This document shows, one piece after another, positions 27,558-35,776 of a stretch of 64,000 nt of DNA. The notes under the pieces were generated by a model that saw nothing but the letters and a program-made list of their open reading frames with translations, had not been told where the DNA came from and did not search any database. The DNA is taken from assembly GCF_000375345.1 (NCBI RefSeq), contig NZ_AQXD01000001.1, positions 58,807 through 122,806 of the forward strand, given 5' to 3'. The DNA comes from Wohlfahrtiimonas chitiniclastica DSM 18708 (GTDB lineage: Bacteria; Pseudomonadota; Gammaproteobacteria; Cardiobacteriales; Wohlfahrtiimonadaceae). Each line of letters starts with the position of its first letter. Positions within the stretch are counted from its first letter, which is position 1. A program made the translations under genes and the position numbers.

Positions 27558-27956
27558 TTATTTTTGGCACTCTGAGGGCGTAATTTCACCGCTGCTTTTA
27601 AGCTCAATCGTTTTGCATGGATCCGTCGCTTTTAACCAATTGCCTTGCGCCGTTGCCGTTAAGGTGTATTGTTTGCCGGCATCATGATTGTAGGCAAGTT
27701 GATAGATGGTTGTGCTGCCATGCTTGACTGTATTGGCAATATTTGCATCAGCTAAGGTGATCTCATTATAAGTTTTGCGTTTTTCAAGACGTGTTTTTTC
27801 AATCTGGGATTGCGCCGCTGTCAATGCTGCAATGCCTTCGGCAATTTTTGTTTTGCGTTGGGCATTTTGATAACTTGGCACAGCAAACATGGCAATGATG
27901 CCAATGATGGCCACAACAATCATCAGTTCAATCAGGGTAAAACCTTTCTTATGCAT
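27558..27956 (-). CDS. Type IV pilin (PilA/PilE/ComP-like)
   Basis: 132 residues beginning '[19 protein letters not shown]': a short basic leader, prepilin peptidase site after Gly5, methylatable Phe and the conserved Glu at mature position 5. The hydrophobic helix continues to about residue 30. Two C-terminal cysteines ('[13 protein letters not shown]', 'SECQK') would close the disulfide D-region seen in major pilins. It is the subunit type served by the pilMNOPQ genes 14 kb away, whether as the major pilin, ComP-like DNA receptor or minor pilin. Monocistronic-looking, directly upstream of dnaA. Confidence 0.9.
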   Translation of the reverse strand: MHKKGFTLIELMIVVAIIGIIAMFAVPSYQNAQRKTKIAEGIAALTAAQSQIEKTRLEKRKTYNEITLADANIANTVKHGSTTIYQLAYNHDAGKQYTLTATAQGNWLKATDPCKTIELKSSGEITPSECQK

Positions 27957-27998
27957 TTGATCACCTTTTAATTATGAGTGTTGAGTGAGGAGACTCAG

Positions 27999-28775
27999 CT
28001 ATTTTACATGATTAATGAATTGCTTAAAGCGTTCGGAGGTGGGATTGGTGAACATGACTTCAGGCTCGCCACTCTCTTCGATGATGCCTTGATGGAAAAA
28101 GAGGATTTGATCTGATACATTGCGTGCAAAGTCCATTTCATGCGTCACAATGATCATGGTCATGCCGTCAGCTGCGAGCTCTTGAATCACTTTTAAGACT
28201 TCTTGCACCAATTCAGGATCAAGGGCAGAGGTCGGTTCATCAAATAAGATCACTTCAGGATTCATGGCAAGGGTGCGTGCAATGGCAACGCGCTGCTGCT
28301 GACCGCCTGATAAACTGCTTGGGTAGACATCTTTTTTATCTAATAAGCCCACTTTGTCTAAGAGTTTTTCTGCGGTGGCAATCGCCTCTTTTTTCGGGAT
28401 GCCAAGAACATGGACGGGCGCTTCAATCACATTTTCAAGCACCGTCATGTGCGCCCATAAGTTAAAGCTTTGGAACACCATGCCCACTTTGCTGCGATAT
28501 TTTTGGAGTTGTTTTTGGTTTTTTGCCACCAATCCTTTAGGGCTTGCTTTTAATTCAAGCACTTCTTGATTGAGGGCAATGGTGCCAGCATTTGGGTTTT
28601 CTAATAAGTTCAAACAGCGCAAAAAAGTACTTTTGCCAGAGCCCGAAGAACCTAAAAGAGAGATGACTTCTCCCTTATACAAGGATAGAGAGATGCCCTT
28701 GAGAATTTCAAGTTCACCAAAGGACTTATGTAAGTTCTGTACCTCGAGCACGGGCGCAATGTTCTGTTGACTCAT
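27999..28775 (-). CDS. Polar amino acid ABC transporter ATP-binding protein (HisP/GlnQ type)
   Basis: 258 residues with Walker A 'GSSGSGKSTFLRCLN', Q-loop 'GMVFQSFNLWAHMTVLENV', signature 'LSGGQQQRVAIARTLA', Walker B 'VILFDEPTSALDPELV' and the H-loop 'IIVTHEMDFAR'. This is the histidine/arginine/glutamine class of importer ATPases. No permease or binding protein is in the window, so its partners are elsewhere. Two adjacent ATGs exist; 28775 leaves some room after AGGT. Substrate cannot be named. Confidence 0.9.
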   Translation of the reverse strand: MSQQNIAPVLEVQNLHKSFGELEILKGISLSLYKGEVISLLGSSGSGKSTFLRCLNLLENPNAGTIALNQEVLELKASPKGLVAKNQKQLQKYRSKVGMVFQSFNLWAHMTVLENVIEAPVHVLGIPKKEAIATAEKLLDKVGLLDKKDVYPSSLSGGQQQRVAIARTLAMNPEVILFDEPTSALDPELVQEVLKVIQELAADGMTMIIVTHEMDFARNVSDQILFFHQGIIEESGEPEVMFTNPTSERFKQFINHVK

Positions 28776-28877
28776 CATACCTAAAATCTGTAAATTAAAA
28801 TAATGGGTGATTATAACAAATAAAATCTGTGACTTTGTTATAATTACCGCTCTTAATCATACAATGAACGAATTAGG

Positions 28878-30626
28878 ATGAGAGTATACTTCCCGTGCAT
28901 CGCCATTTTGTTGACGTTAGGTTTAGCGCATGCGGACAAATTGACTGTTCGCATCGAAGGCTTAGACGGGCACAAAACCGCCTTAACAAACGTGCAAAAT
29001 GCTCTGAGCATTTATGAATATCAGAACCGAGAAGCGCCGCCTGCTTTACGCGTCGAGTGGCTGAACGAGCAAGCCCCCGCGGAGATTCAACAGGCTCTTG
29101 AACCTTATGGTTTTTATCGCCCAAAGATTAAAACAAACCTCACGAAAGAGGGCGATACATGGGTTGCAACTTATCAAATTAACCCTGAAGATCCCATTAA
29201 GATTAATGATCTGATCTTTGAGCTTGAAGGTGAGGGGCGCCGCAAAAAAATCTTTAAAACCATCATTCAAGAGAGCGACTTGCGTTTAGGTGCACCTTTA
29301 AATCAGGTGAGCTACGAGAAGATGAAAAGCACCCTTTATAACCGCGCTTTGTCGATGGGTTATTTTGAGGTGGATTTTCCGGTGCATCAAATCATTGTCA
29401 ATTTAGACACTTATAAAAGTCTTGTGCATTTAGCGATGGATACAGGACGCCGTTATCACTTTGGGGAAGTGACGTTTCAGAGCGATTATTTTTCTGAAGA
29501 CCTCTTGCGCCGTTATGTGATGATGAATGAAGAGACGGAATTTTCAGATACGCGTACTTTAGAGTTACAACAAGATCTAGATGCCTCTGACTATTTTGAA
29601 GAGGTGGTGATCACCCCAACGATTGACCATGCCAACCGCAGTGTGCCGTTAGACATTAAAGTGACACCGAAAAAGCGCCGCGTATTTAGCGTGGGTTTAG
29701 GTTACAGCACGGACATTGGTGCGAGAATTTCAGGGTTGGGCACTTGGCGTTATTTAAATCCGATGGGTCACAAAATGACAGTGGATTTACTCTTAGCCCA
29801 AAAGCAACGCCGCGCTGTCTGGGTGTATACTGTACCGGGTAAACGACCGGCCACCAGCTTTTATGATTTTTATGTGCGTTATGATTATGAAGACACCAAA
29901 TACCGTGATTACACCGCTTTTGTCATTGGTGCATCGAGCACACACCAAAAAGATAATTTAAAACAAGTTTATGCATTAGATTACCGCAATGACCGCTTTA
30001 GAACGCCCGATGGTGTGCGTCGCCACACTAAAATGATCGTGCCAAGCGCCACCTTTACATGGCAAAACATTGAAAACCCTTGGTTCACTGCGTGGGTATT
30101 GAAAGGTTCTGTGATGGTGCGTGGGGCCGCAAAACAGATTGCTTCTGATGTGAACTTTATTCAAGTGAAGGCCGAAGGCACGGCGGTGATCCCGATTCCG
30201 GGCTTCCAGAATGATCGTATCATTTTACGTGGACAAATCGGGCATACCTTTGTACCGAGTGAAGACTTATACAACATGCCGCCAGCGCTACTGTTCCAAA
30301 CCGGTGGTGATAACTCCGTGCGCGGTTATCGTTACAATGGCATCGGTGAAAAAGGTTACCGCAACAATGAGATTTATGGCGGTAAAAAATTGGTGGTGGC
30401 AAGTTTTGAATACGAACATCGCTTCACGAAAGAGTGGGCAGGCGTCACTTTTGTGGATGCTGGGGATGCGTTTAATGGCCCTAAACCGAATTGGAAAGTG
30501 GGCGCAGGTGTCGGTGCCCGTTGGTATTCACAAATTGGCGTGGTGAAGTTTGACATTGCCCACGGCTTTAACCGTGAATTTGGTGATACTGTGCGTTTTC
30601 ACTTAAACATTGGGGCGGAGCTATGA
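28878..30626 (+). CDS. tamA: Translocation and assembly module subunit TamA
   Basis: 582 residues: signal peptide (about 1-19), three POTRA domains (about 21-265; 'LEPYGFYRPKIKTNL' is a typical TamA POTRA1 segment) and a 16-strand Omp85 barrel that ends 'FHLNIGAEL'. The barrel shows 'GGDNSVRGYRYNGIG', the Omp85 loop-6 VRGY motif. TamA works in the outer membrane with inner-membrane TamB in autotransporter assembly and lipid transport. tamB is not next to it; tilS overlaps its stop instead. The AGG stands immediately before the ATG, unusually close. Confidence 0.92.
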   Translation: MRVYFPCIAILLTLGLAHADKLTVRIEGLDGHKTALTNVQNALSIYEYQNREAPPALRVEWLNEQAPAEIQQALEPYGFYRPKIKTNLTKEGDTWVATYQINPEDPIKINDLIFELEGEGRRKKIFKTIIQESDLRLGAPLNQVSYEKMKSTLYNRALSMGYFEVDFPVHQIIVNLDTYKSLVHLAMDTGRRYHFGEVTFQSDYFSEDLLRRYVMMNEETEFSDTRTLELQQDLDASDYFEEVVITPTIDHANRSVPLDIKVTPKKRRVFSVGLGYSTDIGARISGLGTWRYLNPMGHKMTVDLLLAQKQRRAVWVYTVPGKRPATSFYDFYVRYDYEDTKYRDYTAFVIGASSTHQKDNLKQVYALDYRNDRFRTPDGVRRHTKMIVPSATFTWQNIENPWFTAWVLKGSVMVRGAAKQIASDVNFIQVKAEGTAVIPIPGFQNDRIILRGQIGHTFVPSEDLYNMPPALLFQTGGDNSVRGYRYNGIGEKGYRNNEIYGGKKLVVASFEYEHRFTKEWAGVTFVDAGDAFNGPKPNWKVGAGVGARWYSQIGVVKFDIAHGFNREFGDTVRFHLNIGAEL

Positions 30627-31915
30627 TCCCTGATTGGTACGAGGAAATTTTTCAAAAATATCATGCCACGCTTAATGAGTATGATCACCTCTACATCGGT
30701 TTAAGTGCGGGGATTGATTCAAACATGCTGCTCCATTGGCTCCACACTTACCGTGCGAATTTGCCACCAATTACGGCGATTCATGTCAATCATCAATGGC
30801 ATGGGGAAGACTCCATCATTTGGGCGAACTTTGCCCGTGATAAAGCCAAACATTATGGCATAGATTTCATCAATTATGATGTGGTGATCGACATTGATCA
30901 AAAGGGTGCAGAAGCCTGTGGACGTGAAGCCCGTTACATCCAATTTGCCAAAACAATGGCAGCGCAGGGCGGTAAGGCTTTGTTGTTGGTGGCGCATCAT
31001 CGCTCGGATCAAGCCGAAACAGTGATGTATCGCTTGCTTCGGGGTTCAGGCACTTTAGGTTTAGGCGGCATGCGTGCGATGACCACTTTGCACTTTGGTG
31101 ATCATGCATTAGAAGTGTTGCGTCCTTTGTTAAGCATCTCAAAATCTACGCTCTATCAAACCGGTAAACGCCTTGGCATCGCATGGATGGAAGATTACAC
31201 CAATCATGGTGTGGAAGAGGCGCGCAACCAAATCCGTAATGGTATTTTTCCAAAAGTGGCGGAGTTTTTCCCCCATTATGAACAGACCTTTGCAAGAAGT
31301 GCTGAGCTCATTCAAGAGAGCGACGCATTATTGTTAGAAATTGCCGAGATGGATGGTAAGCGTGCCATTGCCAATGGGCAATTAGACTTAACAGAAATGC
31401 GAACATTGTCGCGGCTGCGTCAAAAGAATTTGCTGCGCCATTGGCTCAATTTGCACCATGTGATTTTAGAAAAGCGTCAATTTGATGAGTGCTTTGCAAT
31501 GTTTGTGGCGAAAAAGCCCACTTCCGAAAGCTGCTTTGCCATGCATGATTGGTGCATCCGTGCTTTTGAGCACACGTTATACTTTTTAAAACCTAAACCT
31601 GTGGTGAACCATCGCGTGGCATGGGTGAAAAGTGATCATGCGCCCCCATTATCTTTTTGGCGTGGGCTTGATTTAATGCTCGTAAACCGCGAAAATGGCG
31701 GTTCATTTCATCCTATGTGGCGAGATCGATCCCAAACTGTGAAAAAACTTCTGCAAGAAATCGCGTTAGAGCCATGGCTTCGCCATGACATACAGCTCCT
31801 AAAAGACCGCGCAACCGGCGAGGTGATTTGGATCGAGCATTTAGGGCTAAGTCAGCGTTATCAAGCGCTGTGCGAGCCCTCAGGCATATTGCCAACCATC
31901 ATCCGAGAGCACTGA
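30623..31915 (+). CDS. tilS: tRNA(Ile)-lysidine synthase
   Basis: 430 residues. N-terminal PP-loop ATPase with 'GLSAGIDSNMLLHWL', a variant of SGGxDS in which the second residue is Ala, then 'VNHQWHGED' and 'LLVAHHRSDQAETVMYRLLRGSGTLGLGGM' (in part), and C-terminal substrate-binding domains. It makes lysidine at position 34 of tRNA(Ile)(CAU), an essential step. ATG overlaps the tamA stop (ATGA). Confidence 0.94.
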   Translation: MIPDWYEEIFQKYHATLNEYDHLYIGLSAGIDSNMLLHWLHTYRANLPPITAIHVNHQWHGEDSIIWANFARDKAKHYGIDFINYDVVIDIDQKGAEACGREARYIQFAKTMAAQGGKALLLVAHHRSDQAETVMYRLLRGSGTLGLGGMRAMTTLHFGDHALEVLRPLLSISKSTLYQTGKRLGIAWMEDYTNHGVEEARNQIRNGIFPKVAEFFPHYEQTFARSAELIQESDALLLEIAEMDGKRAIANGQLDLTEMRTLSRLRQKNLLRHWLNLHHVILEKRQFDECFAMFVAKKPTSESCFAMHDWCIRAFEHTLYFLKPKPVVNHRVAWVKSDHAPPLSFWRGLDLMLVNRENGGSFHPMWRDRSQTVKKLLQEIALEPWLRHDIQLLKDRATGEVIWIEHLGLSQRYQALCEPSGILPTIIREH

Positions 31916-32009
31916 TATCCATGATCATTCAAATGAGCAAACAGTGTGGAAAATTCGGAGTTCAATGCGCGCGTCGCAAAATTCATTGTTCATTTTTGAG
32001 TGAGGCTAT

Positions 32010-32897
32010 ATGCAAATCGTAATCATCAGTGGTTTGTCGGGCGCAGGAAAATCCATTGCCCTTGAAACGTTTGAGGATGAAGGCTTTTTCTGTGTGGATA
32101 ATTTACCGCTGAGTTTTGTGCTCTCCTTTGTGGAAAAATTTGCCGAAGAGGACGATCAGAGAAACTTAGCCATTGTGGTCGATGCCCGCGGCTTTCCAGA
32201 AGATTTAGAACGCACCGATGAAGTCTTTCGTGCGCTGCGCCATTTACCACAAAAGACAGACTTTGTTTTTTTAGATGCCACAAATGAGGCGATTTTACAG
32301 CGTTATCGTGACACGCGCCGCCGCCATCCCTTTTATAAAACCCATCGCTCATTGTTAGATACCATTGAATATGAGCGCTCCCTCCTTCAGCCGTTGTTAG
32401 AATATACAGATTTACACATCGACACATCAAGCCTGAGTGTGCATGATCTGCGTGCAGTGTTGAAAAAACATCTGTTAGCTGAGCATGAGCGCCGTCAACT
32501 CTTCATACAAATCGAGTCTTTTGGCTTTAAAAATGGCGTACCACTGAATTCTGATTTTGTGTTTGATGCCAGATGCTTAACGAATCCTCATTGGGAGCCT
32601 TCGCTTCGCCCACAAACCGGGCGCGATTCAGCGGTGATTGATTATCTCAATGACCGAGATGATGTGCAGGCCTACTTAAAAGATCTCGAGCAATTTTTTG
32701 ATGCATGGCTGCCAAAATTTGAGCAGGGCACGCGTGCTTATTTAACAATCGCCATTGGTTGCACCGGTGGTCAGCATCGATCCGTTTACTTGGTGGAGCA
32801 ATTGGCACGTAATGTGGCCAAGCGCTATCCGTTAATCGTGAAACACCGTGAATTACACATTACACATTCTTGTCAGACACAGTTGGAGGAACAATGA
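32010..32897 (+). CDS. rapZ: RNase adapter protein RapZ
   Basis: 295 residues with Walker A '[10 protein letters not shown]', the family block '[10 protein letters not shown]', and the C-terminal RNA-binding half with '[15 protein letters not shown]'. In enterobacteria RapZ presents the sRNA GlmZ to RNase E and so controls glucosamine-6-phosphate synthase. The usual neighbours (rpoN, hpf, ptsN) are absent; it sits between tilS and folD and overlaps folD by four bases. Role in this genome is inferred from family. Confidence 0.95.
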   Translation: MQIVIISGLSGAGKSIALETFEDEGFFCVDNLPLSFVLSFVEKFAEEDDQRNLAIVVDARGFPEDLERTDEVFRALRHLPQKTDFVFLDATNEAILQRYRDTRRRHPFYKTHRSLLDTIEYERSLLQPLLEYTDLHIDTSSLSVHDLRAVLKKHLLAEHERRQLFIQIESFGFKNGVPLNSDFVFDARCLTNPHWEPSLRPQTGRDSAVIDYLNDRDDVQAYLKDLEQFFDAWLPKFEQGTRAYLTIAIGCTGGQHRSVYLVEQLARNVAKRYPLIVKHRELHITHSCQTQLEEQ

Positions 32898-33775
32898 TTA
32901 TTGATGGTAAATTATTTGCTCAAGGCTTGCGTGCAAAATTGACTGAGCAAATTGCAGAACTCAAAGCAACGCATGGCTTAGTCCCAGGATTAACGGTGAT
33001 TTTAGTGGGTGAAGATCCTGCAAGCCAAGTGTATGTGCGCAATAAACAGAAATTTGCCGAAGAGTGCGGCATGAACTCTGTGACGTTGAAAAAAGATGCG
33101 AGCACAACGCAAGCAGAATTATTGGATTTGATCGCGACGCTCAATGCCGATCCTGCTGTGCATGGTATTTTGGTGCAATTGCCCTTGCCAAAACACATTC
33201 ATGAGCAAACGGTGTTACAAGCGATTTTACCCGCAAAAGATGTGGATGGCTTCCATCCTGTCAATGTGGGGCGTTTATCGATTGGCGAGCCTTCTTTGGT
33301 GCCATGCACGCCATTAGGATCATTGTTATTGCTGAAAGATAAATTGGGTGATTTAACCGGTAAAAAAGCGGTGATTGTTGGGCGCTCAAACATTGTGGGT
33401 AAACCGATGTTTCAGTTGTTATTGAGAGAAAACTGTACTGTTACGGTGGCGCACTCTAGAACGAAAAATTTACCAGAAGTGTGCAAAGAGGCGGACATCA
33501 TTGTTGCGGCGGTCGGTCAGCCTTTATTGATCAAAGGTGAATGGGTTAAAGAGGGTGCAACTGTGATTGATGTGGGCATTAACCGCATTGAAGTGGATGG
33601 CAAAAATAAATTGGTGGGCGATGTGGATTTTGATTCCGCCGCACCAAAAGCTGAGTTCATCACACCTGTGCCAGGTGGCGTCGGTCCAATGACGATTGCC
33701 TGTTTGCTTCGCAATACGTTATCCGCAGCTTGCATGCAAAATGAGATCGAAGATCCGAACCGTTTGATGAAATGA
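32894..33775 (+). CDS. folD: Methylenetetrahydrofolate dehydrogenase/cyclohydrolase
   Basis: 293 residues with '[16 protein letters not shown]' (catalytic Lys region), '[13 protein letters not shown]', '[11 protein letters not shown]' and the NADP-binding '[11 protein letters not shown]'. It interconverts 5,10-methylene-, methenyl- and formyl-tetrahydrofolate. Start ATG 32894 has GGAGGA five bases upstream and overlaps the rapZ stop (ATGA); the frame upstream of it is shared with rapZ and rejected. Confidence 0.96.
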   Translation: MIIDGKLFAQGLRAKLTEQIAELKATHGLVPGLTVILVGEDPASQVYVRNKQKFAEECGMNSVTLKKDASTTQAELLDLIATLNADPAVHGILVQLPLPKHIHEQTVLQAILPAKDVDGFHPVNVGRLSIGEPSLVPCTPLGSLLLLKDKLGDLTGKKAVIVGRSNIVGKPMFQLLLRENCTVTVAHSRTKNLPEVCKEADIIVAAVGQPLLIKGEWVKEGATVIDVGINRIEVDGKNKLVGDVDFDSAAPKAEFITPVPGGVGPMTIACLLRNTLSAACMQNEIEDPNRLMK

Positions 33776-33815
33776 TCAAATATTGACCAATTTTTGATCA
33801 CGTAAACGGCGTGTA

Positions 33816-33843
33816 TTGACAAGAAATGAGAAGCGCGTATAAT
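33816..33843 (+). promoter_or_regulatory. Strong sigma-70 promoter of tRNA-Leu
   Basis: Perfect TTGACA (33816-33821) and perfect TATAAT (33838-33843) with a 16-nt spacer; the mature tRNA starts 13 nt after the -10. Confidence 0.88.
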
Positions 33844-33855
33844 TCTCTTCTCATT

Positions 33856-33938
33856 GCGAGAGTGGCGAAATTGGTAGACGCACTGGATTTAGGTTCCAGC
33901 GGGCAACCGTGAGAGTTCGAGTCTCTCCTCTCGCACCA
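33856..33938 (+). tRNA. tRNA-Leu, anticodon UAG
   Basis: Full class II cloverleaf. Acceptor GCGAGAG pairs with CTCTCGC (33928-33934), discriminator A and an encoded CCA (33936-33938). Anticodon stem CTGGA/TCCAG closes the loop TTTAGGT with anticodon TAG at 33890-33892, reading CUN leucine codons. A variable arm (CGGGCAACCG) and a T-arm GAGAG/CTCTC follow. Own promoter upstream and own terminator downstream, so it is a single-tRNA transcript between folD and tig. Confidence 0.96.
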
Positions 33939-33944
33939 GGTGAC

Positions 33945-33972
33945 AAAGGTGCGTATATACGCACCTTTTTTT
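33945..33972 (+). terminator. Terminator after tRNA-Leu
   Basis: A perfect 24-nt palindrome (33945-33968, AAAGGTGCGT/ACGCACCTTT around ATAT) followed by T's. It separates the tRNA from tig. Confidence 0.85.
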
Positions 33973-34002
33973 ATTTCTACATTAAAATTAGGTGCTTAAA
34001 TT

Positions 34003-35304
34003 ATGTCAGCAGTTGAAGTATTAGAAGGTTTAAAACGTCGCGTACAAATCGCATTAGATGCAGCTGAAGTTTCCTTAGAAAAAGATAAGCGTTTAAAAGC
34101 ATTGTCTAAGCGCATCCGCTTAGATGGTTTCCGTCCTGGTAAAGTGCCAGTTAAAGTTGTTGATAACATGCACGGCGCTGAAATTGAAAATGAAATCATC
34201 AACGAAAAAATCAACGAAACATTCAGAGATGCCATCAAAGATGCAGAGTTTAAGCCTGCAGGTTACCCTGTGATTGTCCCTTCTGAAGTTGAAGGTGAAT
34301 TGAAATTTGCAGTTGAATTTGAAGTGATGCCAGAAATCACATTGAACGATTTAGCACAATTAGAAATCGCTAAGCCAACTGCTGAAGTAACAGACGCTGA
34401 TTTAGAAGAAATGATCACAACATTGCGTAAGCAACAAGCGACTTGGAATGATGAAGATCGCGCTGCTGCCAATGGCGACAAAATTATGATCGACTTCGTT
34501 GGCCGTGCAAATGGCGTAGAATTTGAAGGCGGTAAAGGCACAGATGTGCCTTTAGTGTTGGGTTCAAACTCTATGATCCCTGGCTTTGAAGATGAATTGA
34601 TGGGCGTAAAAGCGGGCGAAACTCGCACAATCAACGTAACATTCCCAGAAAACTATCCTGCTGAAAACTTAAAAGGTCAAGCGGCTGAATTTGATGTGAC
34701 TGTACATAAAGTACAATCCCCACAATTGCCTGAATTGAACGATGAGTTTGCAAAAACTTTCGGCATCGAAGAAGGCGGCATCGCTAAATTGCGTGAAGAG
34801 TTATCTAAAAACATGGTGCGTGAACTCAATAACGTGCTTCACAACCAATTGAAAACAAACGTGATGACTGCATTGTCTGAAGCGAATCCTTTTGACATCC
34901 CTGAAGCATTGGTGATGGCTGAGATTCAAGCGATGGCAAAACAATCTAATTTCCCAGAGCCAAAAGATCAAGAGCAAGCTGAACAGTTCATGAAAATTGC
35001 ACAACAAGCATTTGGCACAGAAGCTGAAAAACGTGCACGTTTAGGCTTGATCTTAGCGGAATTAGTGAAAGCGCAAGATTTGAAATTAGATGAAAAATAT
35101 GTTGAAGCGCGTTTAGACAACTTAGCGGCAACTTATGAAGATCCTGAAGAAGTGAAAGCACACTTCAAGAAAGATGACAAAACCATGCAACAAGTGCGTA
35201 ACATCGCATTAGAAGATCAAGTGATCGAAACTGTATTGGCAAAAGCAAAAGTGGTTGAAACTGCCACAACTTTCCAAGAAGTGATGAACCCTAAGAAAGC
35301 ATAA
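34003..35304 (+). CDS. tig: Trigger factor
   Basis: 433 residues with the three expected parts: ribosome-binding domain with 'LDGFRPGKVPVKVV' (equivalent of the GFRxGKxP signature), the FKBP-like PPIase domain ('GDKIMIDFVGRANGVEFEGG', 'LGSNSMIPGFEDELMG') and the helical C-terminal arms. It binds L23 at the peptide exit tunnel and folds nascent chains. The usual downstream clpP-clpX-lon is missing; a terminator and a leader for leuA come next. Confidence 0.97.
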   Translation: MSAVEVLEGLKRRVQIALDAAEVSLEKDKRLKALSKRIRLDGFRPGKVPVKVVDNMHGAEIENEIINEKINETFRDAIKDAEFKPAGYPVIVPSEVEGELKFAVEFEVMPEITLNDLAQLEIAKPTAEVTDADLEEMITTLRKQQATWNDEDRAAANGDKIMIDFVGRANGVEFEGGKGTDVPLVLGSNSMIPGFEDELMGVKAGETRTINVTFPENYPAENLKGQAAEFDVTVHKVQSPQLPELNDEFAKTFGIEEGGIAKLREELSKNMVRELNNVLHNQLKTNVMTALSEANPFDIPEALVMAEIQAMAKQSNFPEPKDQEQAEQFMKIAQQAFGTEAEKRARLGLILAELVKAQDLKLDEKYVEARLDNLAATYEDPEEVKAHFKKDDKTMQQVRNIALEDQVIETVLAKAKVVETATTFQEVMNPKKA

Positions 35305-35319
35305 TGCTTAATTAGCTCG

Positions 35320-35347
35320 AAAAAGCCTGACATTGTCAGGCTTTTTT
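35320..35347 (+). terminator. Terminator after tig
   Basis: Stem AAAAAGCCTGAC (35320-35331) with GTCAGGCTTTTT (35335 on), ATT loop, T-run. Confidence 0.87.
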
Positions 35348-35439
35348 ATTGCCTGATGATGGGTAAGGGCGATAAATGGGTGAATGATTCTAGTTTATCT
35401 CATTGAAATATATATTTTTCTATAAAGATTGGCAGAAAA

Positions 35440-35598
35440 ATGGATGAATTGCTTGACGAATGGCTCAAATCCTTTTATGTTAATTTCTATGAAAACGAAT
35501 CCTGTGAATTTATCTCTCCTACGACTTATTCTGCTGTAATCGCAACGATTGCAGCCTTTGACGTTGGCCACGTATATGGCCAGAGTTTGAATCAGTAA
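35440..35598 (+). CDS. Possible small protein, 52 residues, unknown
   Basis: The frame starts 'MDELLDEWLKSFYVNFYENE' and ends 'AAFDVGHVYGQSLNQ'. Composition is protein-like, acidic at the N-terminus, with a small hydrophobic stretch 'YSAVIATIAAF'. I do not recognise a family. There is no good Shine-Dalgarno (only GGCAGAAAA before the ATG), which lowers confidence. It may be the first of two cotranslated small genes, or a remnant of an accessory gene. Confidence 0.35.
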   Translation: MDELLDEWLKSFYVNFYENESCEFISPTTYSAVIATIAAFDVGHVYGQSLNQ

Positions 35599-35614
35599 CG
35601 AGAAGAGATGATTG

Positions 35615-35761
35615 ATGTTCATAGCGAGTTTTAAAATCCAAAATGACAGTACCCATGCAAAAAACCACCGTTGGTTTGCGTGGCGTTATGCTGTGCGACT
35701 TAGAAAAAACATAACAATTCAAAACCATTCATTCATTCATTCATTCATCATTACACCGTAG
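35615..35761 (+). CDS. Possible small protein, 48 residues, running through a repeat
   Basis: Begins 'MFIASFKIQNDSTHAKNHRW' and continues with 'FAWRYAVRLRKN'; AGAAGAG lies seven bases before the ATG. The last dozen codons read through the ATTC repeat and the frame stops 15 bases before leuA. The basic, Trp-rich core looks like a real peptide, the tail is repeat-encoded. Not recognised. Confidence 0.33.
   Translation: MFIASFKIQNDSTHAKNHRWFAWRYAVRLRKNITIQNHSFIHSFIITP
35727..35746 (+). repeat. Tetranucleotide repeat (ATTC)5
   Basis: Five perfect ATTC units plus a partial sixth, ending about 30 bp before the leuA ATG. Four-base units can shift a reading frame when copy number changes. Confidence 0.9.
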
Positions 35762-35776
35762 GAAAAAGGATACATT

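Larger units (their letters stand above)
35348..35776 (+). other. Gene-poor leader region before leuA
   Basis: About 430 bp between the tig terminator and leuA. It holds two possible small genes in tandem (52 and 48 codons) and an ATTC repeat, each listed separately. I see no clear riboswitch, no run of leucine codons typical of a leu attenuator, and no strong terminator directly before leuA. Antisense frames exist over the same bases but look like shadows. Confidence 0.5.

Noticed and set aside
30630-30760. TilS with a broken active site
   Set aside because: The PP-loop reads SAGIDS instead of SGGxDS, a one-residue change to Ala with the rest intact; more likely natural variation than inactivation of an essential gene.
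31921-32022. 34-codon Cys-rich frame between tilS and rapZ
   Set aside because: No ribosome site and it overlaps the rapZ start; the Cys content comes from chance TGY codons.
32093-32101. Perfect DnaA box (TGTGGATAA, complement of TTATCCACA)
   Set aside because: It lies inside the conserved 'CVDNLP' coding block of rapZ, is solitary and has no AT-rich unwinding region beside it.
35395-35728. Two antisense frames over the leuA leader
   Set aside because: No ribosome sites, and the plus-strand small frames read more like protein; their reality is also uncertain, so only the plus-strand ones were listed.
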